64,000 bases of DNA, from the NCBI RefSeq assembly GCF_014076845.1, contig NZ_JACGUT010000081.1, positions 1 through 64,000 of the forward strand. Direction: 5' to 3'. This document shows, piece by piece, positions 40,284-48,318 of this stretch. The position numbers and the translations under genes are program-made. How positions within the stretch are numbered: the first letter of the stretch is position 1; each line of letters begins with the position of its first letter. The notes under the pieces were generated by a model. That model worked only from the letters and a program-made list of their open reading frames with translations, was not told the origin of the DNA and did not search any database. Source of the stretch: Colwellia sp. MB3u-41 (GTDB lineage: Bacteria; Pseudomonadota; Gammaproteobacteria; Enterobacterales; Alteromonadaceae).

Positions 40284-40776
40284 ATATCAACAGGACTTCG
40301 AGTCAATTATTGTAAAGTACAGGCTGTCTTTATTCAAGGTCGCTGCCACATTTGAAGCCGATCCTGTTATTCAGCAAGACCTGTTGCAAGAAATATTTTT
40401 AGCTATATGGCAAGCATTGGCTTCTTTTAAGGAGCAAAGCTCTCTGCATACCTTTATCTATAGAGTTGCTTATAATCAGGCATTAACCCACGTGACTAAA
40501 CAAAGCCGAAAGCAAAATTATGATGAGCTTACTGAAAATATTGAATGTCAACATAGTGATATTGAATCTAATGTTAGTGCCACGAAATCAGTCGAGTATT
40601 TAATAAGAAAAATAGGGTTGTTACCCGTCATAGAAAGACAGTTAGTTGTTTTGTCATTGGAAGGTATTTCTTACAATGATATGGCCGAGATATCTGGCTT
40701 ATCTGTAACAAATGTTGGCGTGCAATTAAATAGAGCCAAAACCAAACTTAAAAAACTACTGGAGAGAAAGTCATGA
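40276..40776 (+). CDS. ECF-type RNA polymerase sigma factor
   Basis: This 166-residue protein has sigma-70 region 2 (DLLQEIFLAIWQALASFKEQSSLHTF split around residue 30-55, with IYRVAYNQALTHV) and region 4 with the helix-turn-helix GISYNDMAEISGLSVTNVGV near 130-150. It lacks regions 1 and 3, so it is an ECF factor. I take ATG 40276 (MSEYQQDF), which overlaps the 40-codon ORF stop, over ATG 40264. The next gene overlaps by 4 bases and encodes a membrane protein, the usual site of an anti-sigma factor. The inducing signal is unknown. Confidence 0.88.
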   Translation: MSEYQQDFESIIVKYRLSLFKVAATFEADPVIQQDLLQEIFLAIWQALASFKEQSSLHTFIYRVAYNQALTHVTKQSRKQNYDELTENIECQHSDIESNVSATKSVEYLIRKIGLLPVIERQLVVLSLEGISYNDMAEISGLSVTNVGVQLNRAKTKLKKLLERKS

Positions 40777-41375
40777 GTCAGCAACAAGGTTCTTGGAATA
40801 ATTTACTTCAAAGCTGGAACGAAAATGATGCAGAAATCGACAAAAAGGTTCTATCGGAAAAAACTTTAATAGATCAAATAAACAAACAAAACCGTAAAAA
40901 TAAGAGAGAAGCCATATTGTGTGGGATTGTAAGTATTGCATTGATTAGCTATATCATCTCAGAGATGTACTCAGGATTACCATCCATTGCTGATACTATT
41001 CTTTATTCAGTATTTTTAGTCTTGGGGTTATCCACGGGGCTGTATACACTTGCTTTAGCAAGAAGTTCCATTGTTGCTTCAACAGACAGTTCTAAAAGCC
41101 ATATAAACGTATTACTTGAACAGTCTAAAAATAATCTGAAAGCCTTGTTATTCAGCCGAATTGTTTGTGCAATAGTATTTTTAATAGCCTTGTTCTTATT
41201 AGGTATGATCGTGTACGTTGCACTGAATAAAACATTAGAGTTTCAACACTACTTAGTCGGAGGTATTGCTTTAGGGTGCTGCCTACTTTTTGTTGGCATT
41301 TCTATCTGGTTCAAAAAAGAGAAGATCCAGCTAGAGCAACAATTAGAATTTTTAACTAAGCTTGAGCACACTTAG
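40773..41375 (+). CDS. Four-helix membrane protein, putative anti-sigma factor
   Basis: This 200-residue protein has a charged N-terminal cytoplasmic region (about 1-48) and four predicted membrane helices (about 48-68, 70-93, 122-150, 155-177), followed by a charged tail. It overlaps the sigma-factor gene by 4 bases (ATGA), the standard arrangement for an anti-sigma partner. I do not see the zinc-binding HxxxCxxC motif of the ZAS anti-sigma family, so the assignment rests on context. Confidence 0.65.
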   Translation: MSQQQGSWNNLLQSWNENDAEIDKKVLSEKTLIDQINKQNRKNKREAILCGIVSIALISYIISEMYSGLPSIADTILYSVFLVLGLSTGLYTLALARSSIVASTDSSKSHINVLLEQSKNNLKALLFSRIVCAIVFLIALFLLGMIVYVALNKTLEFQHYLVGGIALGCCLLFVGISIWFKKEKIQLEQQLEFLTKLEHT

Positions 41376-41516
41376 TTCTCGCCATGAAAAGATATTCTGG
41401 CACGTCTACGTACCTACTTTATACCATCACGAAAAATATGCTTGTTGATAGATTACAGCGTTCTTTGCTATGCATTCATTGACCATTATATCTATGAGTG
41501 TTGAGGTGGCGCAGGA

Positions 41517-41541
41517 GCCAGATACCAAATATGGATCTGGC
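41517..41541. repeat. Inverted repeat beside the recombinase relic
   Basis: GCCAGAT and ATCTGGC form a 7-bp dyad with an 11-base spacer that itself contains CCA and TGG, so the whole is nearly palindromic over 25 bases. It lies 27 bases beyond the end of the recombinase pseudogene and might be an element end or a terminator. Confidence 0.45.
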
Positions 41542-41567
41542 ATATTATCTAATAACCTATACTTTCT

Positions 41568-41930
41568 GAAATATCAAGATTATCATCCATCACAGTTCCT
41601 AAATACCTGACAGTGCTTTTAACCTTTCGATGCTTTAACAATAATTGGCATGCTCTCAAGTTTTAGTTTTTTATATATCAACGGTGGTTTCGTTCCTCTC
41701 ATCGTATGAGTCCCACCCTGATTTTGATCTAAACCAATCAGGGAAACCCAACCATCAACAATCCTTTCATATTGAGATGTTAATAGGTGTTTTGATGGAT
41801 GGCTACGAGATTTAAATAAATAATCCTTTGGGCTTAGTTGGAAATTTGTAAGGAAAGCTTGAACTGAATTACCTGTATTTTCAGTAAGTTCACATTGAAT
41901 GGGCAATTTTTTTGAACAATAATAACTCGT
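41568..41930 (-). pseudogene. Decayed tyrosine recombinase/integrase fragment
   Basis: Read on the minus strand, one frame gives SPKDYLFKSRSHPSKHLLTS, then YERIVDGWVSLIGLDQ, then GTHTMRGTKPPLIYKK (41619-41906); after a frameshift near 41660 another frame continues LRACQLLLKHRKVKSTVRYLG. Together these match the C-terminal catalytic half of small tyrosine recombinases: the HxxR motif (HTMR), the second histidine (LLLKH, normally LLLGH) and the tyrosine nucleophile in VRYLG. The N-terminal half is missing or unrecognisable, and another shift lies in the A-run near 41916. The element is therefore inactive. Confidence 0.75.
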
Positions 41931-42019
41931 TATAAAATAGTTTTTCTGTGGGTAATCCCCCTTATTTTAAGAGTTACTAATTGCATTCTCTTAATTCACT
42001 ATAATAGAGAGTACTAAGA

Positions 42020-42217
42020 ATATATCTATTAGGGCCCTGTCATGGCTTAACTTTATTGTGTGTATTATTTTTTGGTACTCTTGTCTTATTAACCAAGATA
42101 ACCTCTGAGAATAAAATGGGGTGGGCATCATACACAGGAGGGATTGTCTTATCATTAGCATATATAATGTACATCTATAGCGCTGAAAATCAACAAAAAA
42201 GCGACGAACCGATATGA
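42020..42217 (+). pseudogene. Small two-helix membrane-protein remnant
   Basis: One frame reads LTLLCVLFFGTLVLL then TSENKMGWASYTGGIVLSLA with a tail QQKSDEPI, suggesting a two-helix membrane protein of about 55-65 residues. It has no ATG near its beginning and no clear ribosome-binding site, and it sits among decayed genes. It is probably a fragment, though a TTG-started gene is possible. Confidence 0.35.
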
Positions 42218-42258
42218 ATAATGCTAAATTCGATCCCTTAATTTATAGGAAAATAGAC

Positions 42259-42336
42259 ATGAAAATATGTGTGGTGTTAGCTCTAACTGCTGAAATTGAA
42301 TTTAAAGTGTTGCGAGAAAAAGTAGCAGTAAGCTAA
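42259..42336 (+). pseudogene. 25-codon ORF, likely truncated gene start
   Basis: A short ORF (MKICVVLALTAEIEFKV, ending AVS) follows a good AGGA site. The beginning resembles the first strand of ABM-type small monooxygenases, but it stops after 25 codons and nothing behind it continues the fold. It is likely a truncated gene, with low confidence. Confidence 0.3.
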
Positions 42337-42341
42337 TTATA

Positions 42342-42607
42342 TGTGCTTAATCAAACATTCAGATTTTGGACTGTAACGTTACTTCTGTACTCGTACACGA
42401 CATGAGCAAGTCGCCATGGGATACCCCAAATGATGCTTACTTTATTGGTGCACGCAATGCCTAGTTTGTTGCTGGCTCAAGTAAAATGCGGCAATGGGTA
42501 AAACACTCGTAAGTTTTAGCAAACACGTTAATGCAACAACCTTTGCTGATGAATTCGGCGGTAAGGTGATTGATTTTTCGCAAGTCAATTTATCCGTATT
42601 AATGTAA
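42342..42607 (+). pseudogene. NosL-family C-terminal relic
   Basis: The plus-strand frame from 42360 reads QILDCNVTSVLVHDMSKSPW then DTPNDAYFIGARNA, an in-frame TAG where a tryptophan is expected, then FVAGSSKM. After a one-base shift near 42491 it continues MGKTLVSFSKH and TTFADEFGGKVIDF, ending VLM. The order HDM, FI-ARxAxFV-GSSKM, MGKTLVSFS, FxxEFGGxVI is that of NosL-like copper chaperones. The stop codon, the frameshift and the missing N-terminal half show it is dead. No nos operon is in the window. Confidence 0.7.
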
Positions 42608-42703
42608 AGTGTTTTATTAACACGTTACCGCACCTATTAGTTACACAAATAGTTGTAATTTTTTTTCAGCAAGGTAGTCTGAAGTTTAACTCTTTTGTGA
42701 TTG

Positions 42704-43327
42704 ATGTGCTTACTCTTGATTAAAAATACTCAGCCAAAACGCTTTCGTATTAATTTTTTTATGACCTTTTTATGCTTTACAGTTTGTATGCTTTTAGGTT
42801 GTACTGCATCTGAATCTGCGATTTCAAAATATCAAACCACTTTTAATTTTTCACAAGTAAACAGTTACGCTTTTTATAAAAGGAATTCTGACTTTAGTGA
42901 ATTTCAAAATATCAGCGATACCACGCGAAATAGTATTGAACTGGCAATAGAGCAAGTATTAGACAAAAATGGCTTTATTTATAGGTTAACAAATGATGCT
43001 GACATTATTATTACGTATCATATGGTTAATAAAAACAGCAAGGAGCTTTTAAACTATAATAAAGGTGTCGCTTATTGTTCCTTTTGTTTACGTGGCGGCG
43101 AAGCACAAAAAGACAAAAAACAGTGGAAAATTAGGCCTGGAAGTTTAATTATTGATGTTATAGACCCAGAACAAAAACGTTCAGTTTGGCGAAGTGTTTA
43201 TTATTTAAAAATTAATGACAAAAAAGATAATAGTACAGAAACACAGATTAAAATATATCAAGCTATTGATGCCATGATAAAAAAATATCCATATTCACGT
43301 AATCTAAGTACGGCTGATAATGCTTAA
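42704..43327 (+). CDS. DUF4136-type lipoprotein
   Basis: This 207-residue protein has a basic n-region (PKRFRINFF), a hydrophobic core and the lipobox LLGC, so it is predicted to be lipidated. The mature part resembles DUF4136: VNSYAFYK, LAIEQVLDKNGFIYR, DADIIITYHM, and GSLIIDVIDPEQKRSVWRSV. Such lipoproteins are envelope-located and mostly uncharacterised. ATG 42704 is used rather than the TTG just before it. It overlaps the next gene by 8 bases. Confidence 0.78.
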   Translation: MCLLLIKNTQPKRFRINFFMTFLCFTVCMLLGCTASESAISKYQTTFNFSQVNSYAFYKRNSDFSEFQNISDTTRNSIELAIEQVLDKNGFIYRLTNDADIIITYHMVNKNSKELLNYNKGVAYCSFCLRGGEAQKDKKQWKIRPGSLIIDVIDPEQKRSVWRSVYYLKINDKKDNSTETQIKIYQAIDAMIKKYPYSRNLSTADNA

Positions 43328-43802
43328 ATGGCTAACGATAACATTGATAGCTGTTGTGGTTTTTGCCACACTTCTATTAGGTTTAGGCTACTTACTAAAA
43401 GAACATAAAATTACTACAATACAGTTAAAGCAGCAACTTGACCAAGAGCGCGCTGACAAAAAGCTAAAAAAAAAAGTAGAAAAAGAAAAACGTAATACTT
43501 TTATTGAAACATCCCTTGCTGACGTTGTTAATAAACAAAGCCTTCCCAGTAAAACTGCTTATTCGACCAAGCAAAAAATATTGATTGAAAATTTAACATG
43601 TTCTTCAAAAGTGCAATGTGTATTCGTTGAGATCCAATTTGCAGATTTACATTGTCCCTTTGCTATTAATAAGATTGGTGCCTCTTTAGTGGCCAAAACA
43701 GCTGAAGATATGAGTAAGGTTGGAAAGTGTCCTCGTTACCCCACCAACAGTCAATTAAGTTGTCTGAATAATTTATGTACCTATGGAGACATTAATAATT
43801 AA
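43320..43802 (+). CDS. Membrane-anchored coiled-coil protein, unknown function
   Basis: This 160-residue protein has one N-terminal membrane helix (about 5-26), a highly charged coiled-coil segment (about 30-62, rich in Lys/Glu) and a C-terminal domain with six cysteines (LTCSSKVQC, LHCPF, GKCPRY, LSCLNNLC), suggesting an oxidised periplasmic domain. It overlaps the lipoprotein gene by 8 bases, so the two probably function together. I do not recognise a family. Confidence 0.65.
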   Translation: MLKWLTITLIAVVVFATLLLGLGYLLKEHKITTIQLKQQLDQERADKKLKKKVEKEKRNTFIETSLADVVNKQSLPSKTAYSTKQKILIENLTCSSKVQCVFVEIQFADLHCPFAINKIGASLVAKTAEDMSKVGKCPRYPTNSQLSCLNNLCTYGDINN

Positions 43803-43870
43803 CTCTGCTGTGGAGTTGCAGAAAATAGCGGTTTATAATAACAATACTTTTTACAGAGATATTAACCTTT

Positions 43871-44194
43871 ATGACATTCCCTAACGATGAAACGGGCCAA
43901 GTTTTGGCTGAAATGCAAGATGCTGGTATTGATTTGTCTATTGTTCATCCCGTCGTGTTTTTTCAACTCTTCGAAAAAAAAGAACAAGCGCAAGCAATGG
44001 CTGACTACTTAACGGAATATGCGCCAGAAATTGAACTCGTCATTCACCCTGATGAAACACCCAATGTTTGGGATTTAGACTGTACCGTGAAAATGCTGCC
44101 TAGCTACGACGCTGTTGTTGCCCAAGAAGCACAATTTGAACAAATAGCCGCAAAATATCAAGGTTATAATGATGGCTGGGGCATTGATGCATAA
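43871..44194 (+). CDS. rraB: RraB-family regulator of RNase E
   Basis: This 107-residue protein has the RraB fold motifs: FFQLFEKKEQAQAMADYLTE near the middle and WDLDCTVKMLPSYDAVVAQE then YNDGWGIDA at the end. E. coli RraB (138 residues) inhibits RNase E by binding its C-terminal scaffold, changing mRNA decay. This one is shorter, mainly lacking the acidic C-terminal extension. The initiation codon is the ATG at 43871. Confidence 0.85.
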   Translation: MTFPNDETGQVLAEMQDAGIDLSIVHPVVFFQLFEKKEQAQAMADYLTEYAPEIELVIHPDETPNVWDLDCTVKMLPSYDAVVAQEAQFEQIAAKYQGYNDGWGIDA

Positions 44195-44257
44195 AGTCAT
44201 GCAGTAGTCTTTTGGTAACTTGCACAACTTATTATAAATCCAACATAAATAAACATC

Positions 44258-44289
44258 TTCCCAACATTTGTAAGACACAGTGTTGGGAA
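44258..44289 (+). terminator. Hairpin after rraB
   Basis: TTCCCAACA and its exact complement TGTTGGGAA (9 bp) enclose a 14-base loop, 64 bases after the rraB stop. There is no strong T-run. A second small dyad, TTAATCC/GGATTAA, is at 44314-44332 before the next start. Confidence 0.55.
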
Positions 44290-44350
44290 CTTCTCAATCA
44301 TAATAACGCCATCTTAATCCTAACGGGATTAACAACTAAAGAATGTTATT

Positions 44351-44961
44351 ATGAAACGCTCAAATACTCTTGCCACACTATTATTAACACTTTCAGCAAG
44401 TACGTTTTCAATGAATGCTTTTGCCAATACCGAACTAGAATCACGACACACCGTAGGTTTACAAAATGGTGGTCGTGGTATTGAATATAAAGGTAAAGAC
44501 ACTGATGGTGAAGGTGTTGGTCTTAGCTATCTTTATTATAATTATCAATTTTCACCGAGTTACTATTTAGAAGTAGGTTTAGTTGGCGCTGCCGATATTG
44601 ACGATTGGGAATGTAAAGAAAAGTCAGGAGATTCCTGAGATTGCTTTTCAGATTACGATAATAATTTTGACTTACAAGCTGATAATTTCGAATATGGCGC
44701 CGTTGTTTTGGCGCTAAAAACAGACTTATCTTTATCAAAGCGCAATCGTTTGTACGCCAAAGTAGGTGCGGCATTTATGATTATCAAATTGACCTAAACC
44801 ACACGCGTATTGCCGAAGAAAGTGGAACAGGTTTGTTCTTAGAAGCCGGTTGGGAATATCGCTGGGATAACGGTTTTGGGCTTAATGCGAGTTTACAATA
44901 TCAAGGTGCTGGGGACTTAGATATTGATACTTTCAATGTTGGTATTAGCTACGCATTTTAA
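44351..44961 (+). pseudogene. Broken outer-membrane beta-barrel protein gene
   Basis: The first 95 codons give a signal peptide (LLLTLSASTFSMNAFA) and barrel strands ending DDWECKEKSGDS, then an in-frame TGA at 44636. The same frame continues sensibly (DCFSDYDNNFDLQADNFEYG, then RLYAKVGAAF) to about 44776, where a missing base shifts the frame; the rest reads YDYQIDLNHTRIAEESGTG and ends NVGISYAF with a C-terminal aromatic barrel signature. The product would be about 203 residues, OmpA/OmpW-like. Two lesions in otherwise well-kept sequence mean a recent pseudogene or sequencing error. Confidence 0.8.
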
Positions 44962-45014
44962 AAGGATAGCTTATTTGTAAATTGCCACAATCGTCGGTAT
45001 AAAAGACGGTGGTA

Positions 45015-45653
45015 TTATTTCTTTTCTTCTGGCTCTTCTTTTTCTGCTATGTGAAAGGCAGGCAGGGAGACTCGCCAATATATAGCGGCGAGTCTGAGTG
45101 TTAGCGCCCCCAGTATGGCTAAAATGATAGCGACATCTTCCGGCCATGCTAAATAATGAAATAACGCATATAAACTTCCGCCTAATATTGCTGCTGTAGC
45201 ATAAATTTCTTTTTGTAAGATCATTGGAATAACATTACATATTACATCACGGATCATCCCACCAGCGACGCCGGTAATAGTACCCATTACAACAGCAACA
45301 GAAATTGGAGCGCCCAAACTTAATGCTTTTTCTGTACCTAATACCGCAAATAATGCCAAACCGAAGGCATCAGCAATAAGTAAAAATCGCTTTGGAATAC
45401 GTTTCGGGCGTCGAATAATGACAATGGTTAAAACAGCAGTAACTAAAATGAAATGAAGATAAATGGGGTCGGCAACCCAGAATACAGGAGTATCTAAAGT
45501 GATGTCGCGTATGGTGCCGCCGCCAATGGCAGTAACAGAAGCTAAAACAACAACGCCAAAAGGGTCAAGCTTATAGCGCCCAGCCATTAATGCACCAGAT
45601 AAAGCAAAAACAATTATACCAAATAAGTCTAACCAGTAGAGTAATTCATACAT
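45015..45653 (-). CDS. TRIC-family membrane channel (YicG/UPF0126)
   Basis: This 212-residue protein has seven membrane helices built from two internal repeats. Each repeat has a glycine-rich turn: GGGTIRDITLDTPVFW near 44-60 and GGMIRDVICNVIPMIL near 131-146. The pattern matches the bacterial trimeric intracellular cation channel family (UPF0126). These form potassium-permeable channels in the inner membrane. The gene is last in a minus-strand run mtnN, CbiB-like, TRIC, with a 5-base gap to the gene before it. Confidence 0.92.
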   Translation of the reverse strand: MYELLYWLDLFGIIVFALSGALMAGRYKLDPFGVVVLASVTAIGGGTIRDITLDTPVFWVADPIYLHFILVTAVLTIVIIRRPKRIPKRFLLIADAFGLALFAVLGTEKALSLGAPISVAVVMGTITGVAGGMIRDVICNVIPMILQKEIYATAAILGGSLYALFHYLAWPEDVAIILAILGALTLRLAAIYWRVSLPAFHIAEKEEPEEKK

Positions 45654-45658
45654 GCGAG

Positions 45659-46642
45659 TTACCTATTGATATTAAATGAGTAAGTGAATAATGTCAGCAT
45701 TGCTAAAAATAGAAAACAAAAATAAAACACTTGTCTGATACGGCTACTTGCATGAATTATATCTGTAGCTTGGGGTTGTCTACCATGATCATTGTAACTT
45801 GTTTTACGTAGCTTTATATTTTGGTACATTGCGACACCACCAAGCTTTATTTCTAAAGACAGGGCGAATACATTTAATAAATAGCGGTTATTTCGTTGAA
45901 AAAAGTAGCGGCGACTGAGCCTAAAAAATAAAATAAAATTTTTGCCAATACAGCCAAAAAGCAGTACCAATGAAAAAATACGACTGGGTAACCATTGAAT
46001 AATATTAACAATGAACGCCACACTGTCACCAAAAGGCTGAAAATTACTTTGTTTATGATTCCAGCTGTAATGCATTTCAATCAGTAGTCGGCTAACTAAT
46101 GCGGCAAGCGGGCCAATAAGCAAAAATATAAAGCTAATGGTGAATAAATTTTGCATCGCTCGAAGTAATAACATTTCAATACAGCTTTTCGCTAAACCCA
46201 AAGACGAAAGTTGCTCTGTATCTCTTAATAACCAGGGATTTAATAACTGTTTAGCTTCAAAGTTTTTGTTAGCAACGACTAATTTAGCAATTTCTTTACT
46301 GGTTTTTCCTAGATGGAGATCACCTAAAGCAAGATAAAGTAAAAAGCTCTGCCAAAGCCAAGTTGCTTCAACAAAAGCTTCAAATAACCACAGAATAATA
46401 GTTAAAGGTGCCAGTGTAACTAAAATAGCAATAAAGCCAGAGATAAAGCGCTGACGAGCACTGTTTTTAGTTTTATTGACCTTTTTAGCTAACTGATCAC
46501 AAAAAAAACGGAAAAACCGTAAAGGTTCATGACTGGCTAAATAATGGGTAAAATACTTAATCAAAATCACACCATAAAGCATGACAACTGAATAGGCGAA
46601 AGGGCTTATCTCAATTAAGTTTGTTAGATTATTAGCAGTCAT
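45659..46642 (-). CDS. CbiB/CobD-like membrane protein
   Basis: This 327-residue protein is a polytopic membrane protein of the adenosylcobinamide-phosphate synthase (CbiB/CobD) family. It carries LYLALGDLHLGKTSKEIAKLV near 105-125, LLRDTEQLSSLGLAKSCIEML near 138-158, NLFTISFIFLLIGPLAALVSRLL near 165-187 and a late PSRIFSLVLL. No other cobalamin-synthesis gene is in the window, so it may have another role or act in corrinoid salvage. It follows mtnN by 32 bases and is transcribed in the same direction. Confidence 0.78.
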   Translation of the reverse strand: MTANNLTNLIEISPFAYSVVMLYGVILIKYFTHYLASHEPLRFFRFFCDQLAKKVNKTKNSARQRFISGFIAILVTLAPLTIILWLFEAFVEATWLWQSFLLYLALGDLHLGKTSKEIAKLVVANKNFEAKQLLNPWLLRDTEQLSSLGLAKSCIEMLLLRAMQNLFTISFIFLLIGPLAALVSRLLIEMHYSWNHKQSNFQPFGDSVAFIVNIIQWLPSRIFSLVLLFGCIGKNFILFFRLSRRYFFQRNNRYLLNVFALSLEIKLGGVAMYQNIKLRKTSYNDHGRQPQATDIIHASSRIRQVFYFCFLFLAMLTLFTYSFNINR

Positions 46643-46674
46643 ATTTAGTTTTTAACTTCGTGTTAATAGAGTTA

Positions 46675-47385
46675 TTAATTTAACTGTTTACCCTGTAATG
46701 CCTTCAGCATATTCTCAACTAATTGAGATGAGTTCACGGAGGCTGTTTCTAAATAAGCTTCAAATGAGGTAGGAGACTCCTTACCTGCAATATCAGACAT
46801 AGATCGAATCACGACAAAAGGTATATTAAATTGATGACAAGTATGCGCTATTGCGGCACCTTCCATTTCAACTGCGGCCATGCTCGGGAAATTAGCACGC
46901 GCTTTAGCAATATCTTCATCGGCGGTCATAAAAGTATCACCCGTTGTGATTAAGCCAAGTAATGTTTGTATATTCTCAAGCTTGGCAACGCCTGCTTGCG
47001 CTGCACTAACAAGTATTGGGTGAGGAATGTAAGCGGCAGGGTTTCCAGGTAACTGACCTATTTCATAGCCAAATGCGGTTACATCAACATCGTGATATCG
47101 AACTTCTGTACTAATAACAATGTCGCCCACTTTTAATGATTGCTCGAAGCCACCAGCAGAACCGGTATTAACGATGTAATCAGGTTGGAATTTATCAATT
47201 AAAATGGCGGTAGCTAATGCGGCAGCGACTTTACCAATACCTGATTGTACTATAACAACGTCACTGCCATTAAGTTGGCCTTGATAAAAGGTATAGCCTG
47301 CATGTTCTGTTGTTGTCGAATTTGTTAATTTTGCTTTTAAAATAGCAACTTCTGGCTCCATTGCGCCAATTATTCCAGCTTTCAT
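46675..47385 (-). CDS. mtnN: 5'-methylthioadenosine/S-adenosylhomocysteine nucleosidase
   Basis: This 236-residue protein is MtnN (Pfs). It has GIIGAMEPEVAILK at the start, QSGIGKVAAALATAILID near 47-64, VNTGSAGGF near 73-81, and SMAAVEMEGAAIAHTCHQ near 168-185 with the catalytic glutamates. The late SDIA supplies the catalytic aspartate. It hydrolyses methylthioadenosine, S-adenosylhomocysteine and 5'-deoxyadenosine to adenine and the thioribose, in the methionine salvage and autoinducer-2 pathways. It begins an operon with the CbiB-like and TRIC-type genes. Confidence 0.97.
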   Translation of the reverse strand: MKAGIIGAMEPEVAILKAKLTNSTTTEHAGYTFYQGQLNGSDVVIVQSGIGKVAAALATAILIDKFQPDYIVNTGSAGGFEQSLKVGDIVISTEVRYHDVDVTAFGYEIGQLPGNPAAYIPHPILVSAAQAGVAKLENIQTLLGLITTGDTFMTADEDIAKARANFPSMAAVEMEGAAIAHTCHQFNIPFVVIRSMSDIAGKESPTSFEAYLETASVNSSQLVENMLKALQGKQLN

Positions 47386-47483
47386 ATAATTATCTTTTTG
47401 GTAAATAAATGAGTATTGTAAAATTATACCTCAAAGTAATATTAAATTAGCTTTAAAATTTTTATTTAGCTGAACCCAAACAA

Positions 47484-48164
47484 TTAATTAAGGTTTTCCT
47501 CATTTAATGTGATGGCTAATTGTTCCACCCAACCATTTATAATTACTTTGATACTGTCAATATTATTAGGGTTATCATCAACATTCATTTCGTCACTTTT
47601 ACTGTTCATAATAATAGCAATTAACGTATCATTGGAGTTAGTATCAACAAATTCAGCTTCAAAACCAGCTTCACCAATAACAGCCTTTTGATTAGTGGCT
47701 AACCGGTATGCACCTTCACCCGCATTTATAACAATACGAAAAGGTAATACATCTAAAACTTCAAATTCCGGTGAACTCTCTTCGAGGTTGGTTAAAGCGA
47801 GTCGAATTAATAACGAATTTTTTGTCCCCGGTGGGACTATTTGATATTCATCACCGATTTTTTCTTTTAGTAGCTGTTCGAAATAAGCGTTCAATGCTTT
47901 TTGCTTATTTTCATCCTTAATATAAGAAGGCTTATTTGATTCCAACCACAGTTCTATCGGTGCGATAGCAATTTTTTTATAATTTTGTAGAGTTTTGAGG
48001 CTAACATTTTCTTCAGCCCTTACCCAAGAATTATCCATACGCGGGTTTGGTTTAAATAAGTCATAACTGCTTAGGAAGCCTGACTTTGAATCTGGTAATT
48101 GTAATTGGTTACTGCAGCCAAGAAAAAGAGGGATAATAGTAAAAAAAGCAATTAATTTTATCAT
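47484..48164 (-). CDS. DUF3313-type lipoprotein
   Basis: This 226-residue protein has a lipobox (LFLGCS near residue 17) after a short hydrophobic signal. The mature part resembles DUF3313: SGFLSSYDLFKPNPRM, NYKKIAIAPIELWLES, then a C-terminal domain with YRLATNQKAVIGEAGFEAEF. These are envelope lipoproteins of unknown role. It is alone and in the same direction as mtnN, with about 98 bases between them. Confidence 0.75.
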   Translation of the reverse strand: MIKLIAFFTIIPLFLGCSNQLQLPDSKSGFLSSYDLFKPNPRMDNSWVRAEENVSLKTLQNYKKIAIAPIELWLESNKPSYIKDENKQKALNAYFEQLLKEKIGDEYQIVPPGTKNSLLIRLALTNLEESSPEFEVLDVLPFRIVINAGEGAYRLATNQKAVIGEAGFEAEFVDTNSNDTLIAIIMNSKSDEMNVDDNPNNIDSIKVIINGWVEQLAITLNEENLN

Positions 48165-48318
48165 GATGATAATGTCATAAAATAGACGCTCGTTGATGGT
48201 TTGGCAAGGTTATCATATTTCAATTGAGAAGATGGTTATAATTTGTACATTAAGATATGTTGATCTAAAAGATGAAAGTAACGCATTGACTCAATGAATG
48301 GGCAATGCTACTTATTTA

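Noticed and set aside
44636-44638. In-frame TGA as a selenocysteine codon in the barrel protein
   Set aside because: No suitable hairpin is seen after it, the protein type is not a selenoprotein, and a separate frameshift follows, so a broken gene is simpler.
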